Part shown: piece after piece, positions 12,601-21,900 of the stretch
Layout of the letters: every line of letters starts with the position of its first letter
How positions within the stretch are numbered: position 1 is the stretch's first letter
Source: Ignelater luminosus
Taxonomy: Eukaryota; Arthropoda; Insecta; Coleoptera; Elateridae
NCBI GenBank assembly: GCA_011009095.1
Contig: VTPC01000674.1
Location: 386,267 to 450,266 of the forward strand
Direction of reading: 5' to 3'
DNA: 64,000 bases
The notes under the pieces: model-generated
Told to the model about the DNA's origin: nothing
The model's database searches: none
The model's input: the letters and a program-made list of their open reading frames with translations, nothing else
Translations under genes and position numbers: made by a program

Positions 12601-13578
12601 TCTGCCATCATTTCTTGCGTTTGACCATCATCTTCATTCAACAATGCTTGCAATTCGGTGTCCTCAAACTTTTTCGGTGGCCGGCCACGTTCCTCGTTCT
12701 CCACGCTAAAATCACCACTTCGGAATTTTTCAAACCACCTGAAGCACTGTGCTCTGCTTAGAGCATGTCCACCGTAAGCTTCTATAAGCATTTGATGAGC
12801 TTGAGAAGCGTTTTTCTTCAATTGATAACAGAAAATCAACGATGTCCGCAAATCGTAGTTTGAAGGCACGAAATTCGACATTTTTAAGAGCGAAAAAAAT
12901 GCGTTGTTGTATGAAACATCACAAACAATGAATTGAATATTGTTGACAGATGACAGACGAAAAAAATAAGACATTTGGGACAGTTTAAAAATACTCCTAG
13001 CGACATCTGTGGTCTAATAGCTGAAAGTCTCATTTCATAGGTATACACCTGGTACACATAATACTGTATATATCCCGCGGTTGGACTTTGTAAATAAAGA
13101 AAAGAAGGTAAGCTAAATATAAACTTCACTTACTTTTTGTACTCTAAAACGCAGCAAATCTAAATGTTTGACCTTATCGATAATTTGAAGATCTAGTAAT
13201 TCATGAGTTTCTGAACATGTTTTCTCGCTTAACGGTCCCATTGTCGTTTGTAACCGAGAGCTTTTTACTCTACATTTGGCACTAGTACTCCGATTTTCAC
13301 GTAAAGTAAGAACAAGTTGGGAAATTTCCTTTTTTAATTTTAAGATTTCGTCACTGTTTGCTTTACATTCTGCTTCTCTAACTTCAAAGAGTGCTTTTCG
13401 CTGTCCCTCTTAAAATTTTAAGATTCGTTTACGAAATTATACATTATTTGTACAGATTATTATTAATTAAAGTGTATTTTATCCTACCTGAAAGTTGAAT
13501 TTTCTTTTTAATTTCCAGTATTTGCTTATTTATATCGGCTATGTTGGCCGATTTTTGTTGCCTGGTCTTGCTATTCAT
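631..13578 (-). CDS. ODAD3: Outer dynein arm docking complex coiled-coil protein, ODAD3/CCDC151 orthologue (9 exons, complete)
   Basis: Exons in transcript order: 13578-13488, 13408-13134, 7579-7478, 6705-6517, 6464-6158, 6039-5862, 5806-5554, 1273-1162, 740-631 (stop TAA). All introns are GT-AG and the frame is continuous, giving 1617 nt and 538 residues; the human protein is about 595. The product is almost all charged coiled coil. Family landmarks in order are KKIQLSEGQRKALFE (about residues 25-39), the KQATGSTSPEEVLEHY joint (exons 5/6), and a C-terminal acidic SEDEEEVP followed by LKRQAQLVVDARARRK. ODAD3 helps tether outer dynein arms to ciliary doublet microtubules, so in insects expect testis and chordotonal neuron expression. 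The start is the first ATG of the exon 1 frame. Intron 4 is only 52 bp with a weak donor (gttctt); introns 2 and 7 are large and full of transposons. The family assignment is strong; exon 1-2 and 4-5 borders are the least certain. Confidence 0.9.
2170..2437. mobile_element. 268-bp hAT-type MITE with perfect 8-bp target duplication
   Basis: The terminal inverted repeats are CAGGAGCGGATCCAG and, reverse-complemented on the right, CAGGCGCGGATCCAG. Both ends are flanked by the 8-bp duplication AGACTATA (2162-2169 and 2438-2445). An 8-bp duplication with CAGG termini is the hAT signature. G- and C-runs sit just inside each end. There is no transposase, so it is non-autonomous. It lies in intron 7 of the ODAD3-like gene. 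A damaged relative may surround the element at 40734-42096. Confidence 0.9.
2969..3136. repeat. Inverted-repeat unit (about 26-bp arms) in ODAD3 intron 7
   Basis: Arms at 2969-2996 and 3111-3136 share ATAGACGTGTTTAGT and a GACGTCAC/GATGTCAC block in opposite orientation, separated by about 114 bp. This is probably a small MITE or the ends of one; no clear target duplication was found. Confidence 0.5.
4035..4937. repeat. Imperfect inverted-repeat structure, probable degenerate DNA element
   Basis: Two nested inverted matches were seen. CTATAGTAGAATCG at 4035-4048 reappears inverted at 4924-4937. A roughly 50-bp imperfect pair (4327-4378 and 4760-4806) shares ACATCGAATATTT and CCACGTGACCAC. 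The nesting suggests one degenerate foldback or MITE about 0.9 kb long, in ODAD3 intron 7. It shows no recognisable coding sequence or target duplication. Confidence 0.45.
4289..4309. repeat. (TA)n microsatellite
   Basis: About ten TA dinucleotides in a row, inside ODAD3 intron 7. Confidence 0.9.
9626..10268. repeat. Possible degenerate TIR element in ODAD3 intron 2
   Basis: The left sequence TAAGGGAGGACTTTCACAGA resembles the inverted right sequence TTAGGTAGGACTCTTACAGA (about 17 of 20 bases), with CGATAG-type motifs inside both ends. No target duplication is clear. Confidence 0.3.
10410..10620. mobile_element. About 211-bp MITE with TATTGAGGTATC termini
   Basis: TATTGAGGTATC at 10410-10421 is exactly inverted at 10609-10620. 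The interior has no coding potential. The family and target duplication cannot be assigned. It lies in ODAD3 intron 2. Confidence 0.55.
10800..11440. other. Low-complexity GGTGATGAT-rich tract joined to an unexplained GC-richer block
   Basis: From about 10800 to 11130 the plus strand is biased to short G/T/A motifs such as GGTGATGAT. From about 11130 to 11440 the composition shifts to a more GC-rich, non-repetitive block. A 157-codon open frame runs through it on the minus strand (11431-10958), but its tail is translated low-complexity repeat and I recognise no domain. It may be an old transposon fragment. It lies in ODAD3 intron 2. Confidence 0.35.
11833..13052 (-). mobile_element. Mos1-type (mauritiana subfamily) mariner element, 1.2 kb, inactive
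   Basis: The right end reads, inverted, CCAGGTGTATACCTATGAAA and is flanked by TA at 13053-13054. The left end carries the same repeat with two changed bases after TA at 11831-11832. The terminal repeats match for about 27 bp and resemble the Mos1 ends. The element is about 1220 bp against 1286 for Mos1, consistent with internal deletions. It lies in ODAD3 intron 2 on the same strand as the host gene. See the transposase pseudogene entry. Confidence 0.92.
11907..12881 (-). pseudogene. Mariner transposase, frameshifted and internally deleted
   Basis: Reading begins at ATG 12881 with MSNFVPSNYDLRTSLIF, typical of mauritiana-type mariner transposases. The N-terminal paired helix-turn-helix region is intact to about 12480. 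The frame then breaks near a CAG repeat (12461-12473). The first catalytic aspartate in TGDEKW (about 12412) is in a second frame. A deletion of roughly 20 codons follows it. The DDNAPPH and YSPDLAPSDYHLF blocks, a D34D pair, are in a third frame. Another deletion near 11960 separates WFAAKDGQF from the normal C-terminus LPERWVKCVASDGYYF. With at least three frame changes and two deletions it cannot make active transposase. Confidence 0.9.
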
Positions 13579-14392
13579 TGCAGTCGAGTTAAAATACTCA
13601 ACTAGTGTTAATTATTTTCTTATCGAGATGTTAATTAGCGGTGCTTTTAATACACAATCTTCTTCTGTTTGCTTCTTATCTGCTCGTACAGCGATATTTA
13701 TTGCTTAGAATGTGCGGTTACTTTCAAGTTGGCTAGTATTGATCAAGCGAATTTCCTTGTTGTCAACGAAATTCAAACATCCGATTGGAAACTTATTTTT
13801 ATTTATATTTATTTTTGTCCTCACACCAGTACTTTTACTTGAAATTGGTACGTCAATAATAAAAAAGAAGAAAGGGCAAAACTGGATTTTTTAAAGGAAT
13901 TTTATTTTAATTTTTATTGCTAGATCAAAATTAATCAATTTCTACATGTGTTTGATGTTTGATTAATACATCTTGTAGTATTATTTCAAATTGATAACTG
14001 ATTTACTATGTAGTTCTTGCGTACAGGAAATACAAAAAATTAATTAATGTTAATTTTGTTTAAGTTATGCGTTTTAACTTCGTAGGCCTTGAAATTTTTT
14101 ACTAATTTTATTATTTAGTTTGGTTCATTACGTCCATTAAGTTGTCCTTAATATACAGTGAATCAGTCAAAATTATACAGTAATATATCGAAATGTATTA
14201 TATTTTAGGTATTGCATTGCAACTTTTTTTAACGTTCCAAAGGTTTTTCCTCTAGGTTTCTAAATCGGAAGATTGGTAAGAGTGACGATGACAGAACGAC
14301 CACTTCTGATTATTTTTCCACCCTGGTCTGCTTTTATTGTCGATTAGGTCATAGTTCGGAAAGTTGATAGAGCGAGGTATTAATACTTAATA
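13579..14392. other. Upstream flank of the ODAD3-like gene; no gene seen
   Basis: This AT-rich sequence 5' of the ODAD3 start should hold its promoter and 5' UTR. I found no clear TATA box or spaced RFX X-box; GTTGTCAAC at 13759-13767 is only a compressed half-match. No coding sequence is supported. Confidence 0.4.
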
Positions 14393-14500
14393 CAGTGATT
14401 CTCAACCTTTTTGTCGTCACGGCACACTTTTAATAATTTAAAAATTTGGCGGCACACTAACGATAAGTTAGATTTAAAAGAATTTTACTAAACTAGTATA
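14393..14500. mobile_element. Left end of a hAT-type element, truncated
   Basis: CAGTGATTCTCAACCTTTTT and the following GGCACAC and GGCGGCACAC motifs are typical of the ends of hAT elements. The sequence is cut at 14501 by the next element, and no matching right end was found after 15505. It is therefore a remnant that served as insertion target. Confidence 0.6.
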
Positions 14501-15505
14501 CAGGGTGATTCCGAAATAAAGGGTATCCTCTTAAAGGTGGATAGCAGTGTGATAGTACATACATTTGCGATAAAAAACGGTAGGTAAAAATTGCATAGTT
14601 TCCGAGAAAAATGCGATTGAAGTTTAATCGCTAAGCCAAGCCGGTCCTGCTCTCATACTTTTACTTAAGCAAAAATCGATAGGGGTTGACTGACTGTCCT
14701 TGTCATTGGCAGGTAGCTCTTGCTATTTATGTGAGGGGTATAATAGTTTATCTGGTTTCTACAATGCCATAAATAACCAGTAGGAACTTTTACTTTTTAA
14801 TCTGCAAAAATATTAAAATTTTACTGTTGGTGATTTTTTTCTGTAAACTTCCGAAGAACCAAAAACTTCAATAAGCATTATGCTACATAAATAAAAATTG
14901 GTTGAATTTATTAAATTGAATTAAATACAAAGGTGATAGCAGTACCTTCCATACGCATGTTTCATTCAAGTAGTATGTGTAATTGAGTGCCATTTAAAAT
15001 GTTTCCTATTCATGTGACTAAATAATAATAAGGGATTAAAATGTTGCTTGTGAGACTAGAGTCTAATTGTTCGTAACATAAATTTTGTTATTATTTTTTT
15101 ACTGTTTTAACGAAGTTCAACAACTCTGCATGTTAAACACACTTCAGATTTAAGAAAGGAAAGTTGTAAAATGTCCAGGGGGTAGCTTATGATGGCATTT
15201 ATTGTTCATTGTGCTACTACAGCTGCACTATTAGTTCCAAGAAAATAGACATGTCTGGTAAATTTTCGTTCTTGCACTACAAGGGTTTAAAAACACCGTA
15301 AATCTTCTTAACTTTCACTTTTTAAGGCGACAATACAAGAAACACTTTTCTTTTTCTAACCAGAGACGACTTCAGTTTTTAATATTTAGGAAAATTTTCA
15401 AGATTTTCAACTTTCACGGAGCCACTACGTTTTTTCATTTTTTGTCTTCTTTTAGCCTCACTTATCATCTATTAAAAGGATACTCTTTATTTCGGAATCA
15501 CCCTG
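14501..15505. mobile_element. 1005-bp TA-flanked DNA element with about 34-bp terminal repeats
   Basis: The left end CAGGGTGATTCCGAAATAAA is repeated inverted at the right end (15505 leftward), with matches for about 34 bp, and TA flanks both sides. The right 100 bp recur at window positions 1-104, so this is a repeat family. The interior has no long open frame. It is probably a non-autonomous Tc1/mariner-like element inserted into an older hAT remnant. Confidence 0.85.
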
Positions 15506-15960
15506 TATAAATAACTAAAAACGTATAGCTATCTACAGTTGTCTGTAAATTGGAAAAAAATCTGAGTTATTGTTACTATAATAATATAGAGTTGGCGTAC
15601 ATATACATACGTTACGTTATAATTGAGTACGATACAAACTATTTGTGCTTAAAAAACAGTTAATGTCGTGGAATGTCAAATCTTTGGTAATTGTTCGATA
15701 TAGCTATCCCTAGGAAAACGACGTTTTGAGAAGTTTTTGGTATCAGCAGGTAAAGAATTACTCAGAGAACACAATTAGATGGCCGGAGGTAAAGAAAAGT
15801 AATCCAATCTTGGTGAAACCGAAGAAAAACAAACACGATTTCTAAGCACATCTGAGGTTATGTTGCAGGATAGAAACAATGAAGTTGCCAACTAATCCAG
15901 CTGCTGTACACACTACCAACTCCCTACTGCAACATAAAACTTGCGCGGGGCCGAAACGAT

Positions 15961-16067
15961 GGTGTGGTTAGGTTAGAAGCAGTTAAACGTTCATTTTTTT
16001 AATGAATCATCTCAAGCGAGGGTGTGGTTAGGTTAGTAGTAGCTAAAAGTTCATTTTTTAATGAATT
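15961..16067. repeat. 60-bp tandem duplication
   Basis: GGTGTGGTTAGGTTAG starts at 15961 and again at exactly 16021. The copies continue through AAAGTTCATTTTTTAATGAA-type sequence with a few differences. There are two units, the second partial. The function is unknown. Confidence 0.8.
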
Positions 16068-16390
16068 CACCCATGCTTGCGCAGAGTCAATGTTCTCCAG
16101 GTGATTTAGGAAAATTGGGTTGTGGTACTGTTGGTTGGTACGCTGTCGGAGAGTAGCAGGAACGTAGTCGCGATATTATAGTGTCATGGCTGTCGTTTTG
16201 CTAGTGAACTGTCAATGTCATTAATTTTCAAAGTTTTTTTAAAAACTTTCTAAGTGTTTGACCTCGAAGAAGCCTTTCGCAGGTGTCTTTTGATTCTCTG
16301 AATGGATATACATGCATTGGTAAGGTTAAATTTTTTCTGTACGACTTTAATTCTAGGGGTAGCTATATCGAACTGTTACCTTTGTTTTTT

Positions 16391-16740
16391 CTACGAGGCT
16401 TGCTGGAAAAATGCCTACAATCGGGTACTTCCGGTGGTGTCAGCGTCGTGCCATTGTCAAATTCGAGAAATTTGTCACTCCTAACCTATAATTCTGTTGA
16501 AAGTTCCTACTCAAACTATAACCAGTTCTGTTTACATAATTTTGTGAAAAAACGGAACTCTCGCGTGAACATTTTCGAGCAATGATTTTTTTTACGATTT
16601 TCGAAGCAACTTAACACCTGAGCAATGCATTGAACGGCTTTATATGCGAGTCGAATACGACGTTTCATCTACGATTCGAACACTTCTGAGGAAGATCTGG
16701 AGGTGAACTCCCCTGAAGGAGGCGATTTCCAAATTCTTGA
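16391..16740 (+). pseudogene. Degenerate mariner-like element, 5' fragment with transposase N-terminus
   Basis: From 16575 to 16706 one frame reads DFFYDFRSNLTPEQCIERL, closely resembling the N-terminal helix-turn-helix start of mariner transposases with a YDFR..L..QEC motif; it stops at 16704. The sequence TACGAGGCTTGCTGGAAAAA near 16391 resembles a mariner-type terminal repeat. No start codon in frame and no DDE core were found, so this is an old 5' fragment. The repeat-end reading is weaker than the protein match. Confidence 0.5.
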
Positions 16741-18690
16741 ATATGTAGAAGTCAATGAAAGTAAACAATCTTCACAAAGAGAGTTTTAGACCTGGAATAC
16801 AAGGATCCTCTGAAGACAATGTCCAAATCTTTCAATTTTTTTTTCTAACAATAATTAGTTTGAGATTATAACAATTTCTATTTTTTTTATATCTATAAAT
16901 AAGCAACCAACAAAACACCGCCCGTGAATAAAATTCGTAAAACACTAGTGTTTTATGAGTATGATTATATCCCTATGGTTACGCGTATAACGACTATGTT
17001 ATTGAAGAGTCGTAGATAAAGTTTATTTATTTATTTAAAAAGTTTTGGTAAGTAAAATTGTTTTTTGTACTTGTCGGAGTACAACTAAAAGTGTCCATAA
17101 CTCTTTCAGTATTGAGATTAGTCAAAATGGCCATTCTTTATTTTGGAGTTGTAATGACCTAAACTATACATTGATGAAATATCAAATATATGTACATATA
17201 TTACGCAACAGTTTTCTTCTTTACGCAACAGTGTGCGTTATGATGGATTTACAAATAAACCGTTGCATCAAAACCTACAATGGGAGTAGTAAAAATAGTA
17301 ATTGGTTTATTATGTACAATTTTAAATCTAAATGTAAAACAAACGGTTGGTTAGCAAAGCAATTTTGATTACAATGTGTTTTGAAAATACAAATGTGCTT
17401 AGAGAACGTGTTGTAGTAATTGTATTATAACCAATTGATAATCTTCTTGTTTTTGGAAACACAGACAAAATTTACGGGAAGGAGTTATTTCGTGTCATCA
17501 GGTCTATGTCAATACCAGTGGCTTTGCAGACCCTACAGTGTGGACTGCGGAGAATCCAACGAAACGATTAATTTAATTGTTAAAAACACTACATAAGATT
17601 ATATCTTGAGAAATCCTACACCTATCCTTTTTATTAATTCTATTCTATTAATCAGAAGATCCCAGTTATTTTGCGTTTCAGTATTCTGTTATAACGGGCG
17701 TTTCAAATATTTCGAAATCAGAGTAACCCATGCTGTAATAAATTTATAATTATAAGGGAACCAAAATACGTTCCGTAATTCACCCATAATGCAAAAGCCT
17801 GCTGTTTCCATTGTTTCTCTTTAAAAACTCCAACTAATGTACTTATAAGTCAGAACTGGAGACTCGCCGCTCTATTACAATAGATATATTTTAGAGATCT
17901 TGCAGTTTAAACCTACAAAAAGTTTATATTATGAAAATTGTATCATTAGATAGGTATGTTTTTCTATTGGTTTGAAGAATACCAAAAATGTATAGGGTGT
18001 TGCAATAAAAAACAGAAGTTAACTGTTACTGCAGAAGAATAATAAGCATTAGAATGCTTTTCACGTTAAGTTTCTTTCATTTATAAGCCGGTTAAAAAGA
18101 ATGTAACCACCCTGGATTATTACCTACACAATACACATTTATTCTGTGCACACACTACCAAAGTACTAATAGAGGGTTTATTGTCTACTAGCATTGAAAT
18201 CACCACGAATGCGCCTTATGTTTAGACAACCAACAATTAATTGTTATTCTTTTTAATTTTTTCTTTTACTAAAACATAAATTGTCTCAAAAGTTAAAAAG
18301 TTTTCAACGATTTCATTCCAAATTTCTAATTAAATATAAATTTTTTAAATTCCGCCATGTAATTTCAATTTTCGTTTTTATTATTCAATCTTTGCCCCGG
18401 ACGACCGTAAAAACTTAAAAACTAGAATACCGTATGTTGAGAAGGTAGTAGAATGTTTTCTATTGGACGCTTCAAGCTACCACTAAAGAGATGTTCTTTA
18501 AGCAAAAAGTAGTACCTCTAATTTTCTCACGGTTATATTTTCTATCTTTATGAGAAACGTAGGTGTTCTAAATAGCCCTTTTAGATTACTCATGCAATAA
18601 GGATTAAAATGAATAGTTTCTATAAGCAATTATTGGCAAAATAATCGGAAAATTTTAAATTAACTGAAGACAACTAGGTGTAGGAATCTT
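16741..18690. other. Intergenic sequence upstream of the EGF gene; nothing firm
   Basis: This is AT-rich DNA with only chance short frames. It should include the promoter of the plus-strand EGF gene. A possible TAGGGTGTTGCAATAAAA / CCACCCTGGA pair at about 17995-18115 is too weak to call a MITE. Confidence 0.3.
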
Positions 18691-18707
18691 TGTTTCAGAC
18701 GACCGCC

Positions 18708-18815
18708 ATGTTGCTCAGTCCTAAACAAAGCCCGACCAACAGATCGCAGTCTACCACGATCGGTAGTGTATGCGTGCGCGCAAAGTGTGATTTCGAATGT
18801 GCTATTTTTAATTAA
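18708..18815 (+). promoter_or_regulatory. Upstream open reading frame in the 5' leader of the EGF gene
   Basis: This 35-codon frame begins ATGTTGCTCAGTCC in a GC-richer stretch about 200 nt before the main ATG and ends at TAA 18813-18815. A second five-codon frame follows at 18839-18853. If transcribed, both would be expected to lower initiation at the main start. The transcript boundary is unknown; TTGTTTCAG just before 18699 could alternatively be a splice acceptor of a 5' UTR exon. Confidence 0.4.
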
Positions 18816-18916
18816 AAATAAAAATAATTAACAGAAAGATGTGCTGTACATAGTGTGTGAATTATATTTTGTGTGGAAGTGTGAATTGTGTGCCCCATGA
18901 GGGTAGTTACACTAAA

Positions 18917-21900
18917 ATGTGGATTACTAACACGAGAAAGGATTATTTTTGGATTATAGCATCTTTCATACTTCTGTTTCTTAGTGCTGTTCAAGAAGCA
19001 ACAGGTGTGTCTTTCTTACATGTTTACTGTTTTGAATTGATTGATATTTGTAAACGTTGATTTTGGAGGGAAATTCTACTTTGAAAATTAAGTTTTAAAG
19101 AAAATTTAATTGATGTGTTAGGAATTGTTATGAAGAGAGCTGAGGGCTTTGGACAGCTAAAAATTAAAAAAGTTTAGATCCTGATTACCTATTTGTGTGA
19201 AATTAATCTGAATTTTCTTAATTTACTTACAATAAATAAAAGTAGTACAATTCAGTTTGATTTGGTTTTCATAATATTGAGCATAAAAGCAGGGCCTCAT
19301 TTCATATTAAGAATTTTAATGGCAACTTTTATGAAATAACTTTAAAATTATTTTTTCCGGCGCATGATAATAACTTAATGAGATTTAATAGAGATGATAA
19401 CTAGTTTGAAAACTAAACAAAATGTGATTAAGATATTTTGCGGTATTCTAAATAAAGAAGTTTATAATTTCTACATGTTATTTGTAAGAATAATTTAAGG
19501 ACTTCCTAGAAGTAGATCATACTATAATTATTCTATTTATTGTTAGCATATGTTTTTAGAGTTTTTTTACAGACGAGGGCTAGCAAGCAGATAACCCTCT
19601 ACAAGCAACAAACAAATGAACACTTAATGTTATTCCAACCAATTTTTATTTGGGGTGCATTAATCGAAACAAAATCTTGAGCCGTTGTATTTCTATTCTT
19701 ATGATGTTCAAAATTCCGTAATTCATTGGTATACAAGACCGTATGTGGATTATTTCTATAATTAACAGTTACTTTATTATCACTATCCATAACATTGTTA
19801 TCTGTTTGAAATTCTGGATTTAACAAACTTACTGTTTAACTTTTAAGATATCGAATTATTTGGCATCCAGTCTAATTACAAATTAATCTTGCTAGAATTG
19901 TAAGCAAATATGAAGAATGTGATAAAATACTATTAAAGGGATGTTTGTAAATTTGAAATGTATAATTATGTATATATTGCTAAATGGTTGGCTTGCAATA
20001 ACATTACAATATACCAACCAGTGTTGGTAAAGAAAGCAATTCTTCATATTGTTTGTTTATATATCATAAATTTACTGTTAACTCATTGTGGCGATTAGTA
20101 TGATTAGTATACAAGATTTAAATATAGATTTGGAGTTTTGTTATACATTCTGCCTACTTAAACTAACATTTGTAAATAAAAAGGTAGTTGAGGTCAGTAG
20201 TTTTACGCCTACAATAAACTAACATTCGGAAATAGACTTTTATTAAGCAAAATTACCATTATAATGAAAAAGTACTATTAGACATATGTAACCTTTTCAT
20301 CATTTCAAAAAAAAGTATATTCTGAATTTTTCTTTTGTAAAAGCGCAAGCGAAGTATGGGTTTTTTCCACATCCAAAAAAAAAGATGTAAATATTGCCAG
20401 ACAACGGTTTTTTATGCTTGAAGTGCTTTGAATGCGGTAGGGTAACAGGAGGGTGTCATACATGACTTATGTTAGTTAAATAGGAATATCCCTACTAGAG
20501 AATTTCACTTCTTTATTTTGAGCCTTAAATTATCCCAATTCTTTTTCTGTCTCTCTGTTTTTCTTTGTAGTTTTTAAGTTTACCATTTTGATGATAAGTG
20601 GAAAAACAGCAATAACAAAACAAGGATTTGTTTCTAAAGAAATTCATTTTTATTTATTTTTCCTATGATAATACCTAATACTAACAAAGAATTGCAGGCA
20701 TGTTCTAATAAACATTGCTTACATTTTTACCATGGCGATATTAAGAGTTCCTAATAGTAATATAACCTAAATGATAAAAATAAGATTGGAAAAGTAGATT
20801 GCAATGAACAAGTCTTTTGAGTCTTATGACTGGAATGAATTGTTATATTGGACTTGTATATCTATGATTGTATAATAATTCTCGAATCCAATTTGTGCAG
20901 TATTGTATCAACATTAATGGTAGTTGTTTCCTTCAGAATTCAAATAGAAGAAATCTTATGATTTGCAGTAGCCGATCTTTGTACTTTTTGAAATTTTTTA
21001 ATTGTTTAACATCTTGTGCTTTGCCATCTTATTATAAGTAACAATTATAAGTAAAAGTAACAAGTAATTACGTAGGAATGACGTGACACTGTCAGGTGAC
21101 GCCAACTTTACCTTTGTGATCCATGCTATTAAGGATAAAAGTATTTGGTAAAATAGTGACGAAAAGATTGAAAGAAATGACATTATACTCATAGAAGAAA
21201 TGGTGAAGGCTCGCTCGAAATCATTTTAATTAACAGCTATGGTACTGAAAAACTGTTTCGTCTGTAAGATTCAACACGCCGTGTGTATGTAGTTAGTAGT
21301 TGTGAAGAAGCAAGCTGGATTCGGAAGAGTTTGAGAATTACAAGTAATACTTATCAAATTCTACATTAGCCTCGTATGCCACCAACTGATAATTTGATGT
21401 CTGTTGTTTTGAATACCGACGCGCTATTGCTAATTAAGAGATAAAATCGGACAGAATGCTGTGATATCAAACATTTAATACATAACCACTTTAAATAGTT
21501 ACACAGTGCTCTTGCTAAAACAAAAGAATTTTTAAGACCAGGCATTAACAAACAGCGTCAAATAAGCAGCTAACTAGTATTTATTTTGTTTTAACAAGTG
21601 TTTCATAGCAAACGCAATTTATTTGATAAAAGTCAACAATTTTCATGTTTAATGGCATGGTACATTACATGGAAAATGGTTTTCATTTTATAACTGGGTA
21701 AAACAAAAAATAACTATGTCAAGCCTTATATCACCGAAAACCATTTAAAACCTGCTATTCAGAAATATGAAAATCTAGTAGGCGTTCCGCCAAAAAAATT
21801 TGCGTTTTGCGTTCTACCGCCGAAGTAAAACAAAAGACGATCGCAAAATTTTTGCCGTTCTTTTCTATTTTTGCTTGTTCCTGAGATATTATACTTTAAA

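Noticed and set aside
12042-12709. Several plus-strand frames
   Set aside because: They are shadows of the minus-strand mariner transposase.
13759-13767. RFX X-box upstream of ODAD3
   Set aside because: GTTGTCAAC lacks the spacer between half-sites that the X-box consensus needs.
15961-16067. CRISPR-like or satellite array
   Set aside because: Only two units in direct tandem with no spacers.
17995-18120. MITE with TAGGGTG/CACCCTG ends
   Set aside because: Only a few terminal bases match and no target duplication is clear.
18857-18916. N-terminal extension of the EGF gene before 18917
   Set aside because: There is no ATG in that frame between the in-frame stop at 18851 and 18917; the signal peptide fits a start at 18917.
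19599-19826. 75-codon minus-strand frame
   Set aside because: No recognisable family, promoter or splice context.
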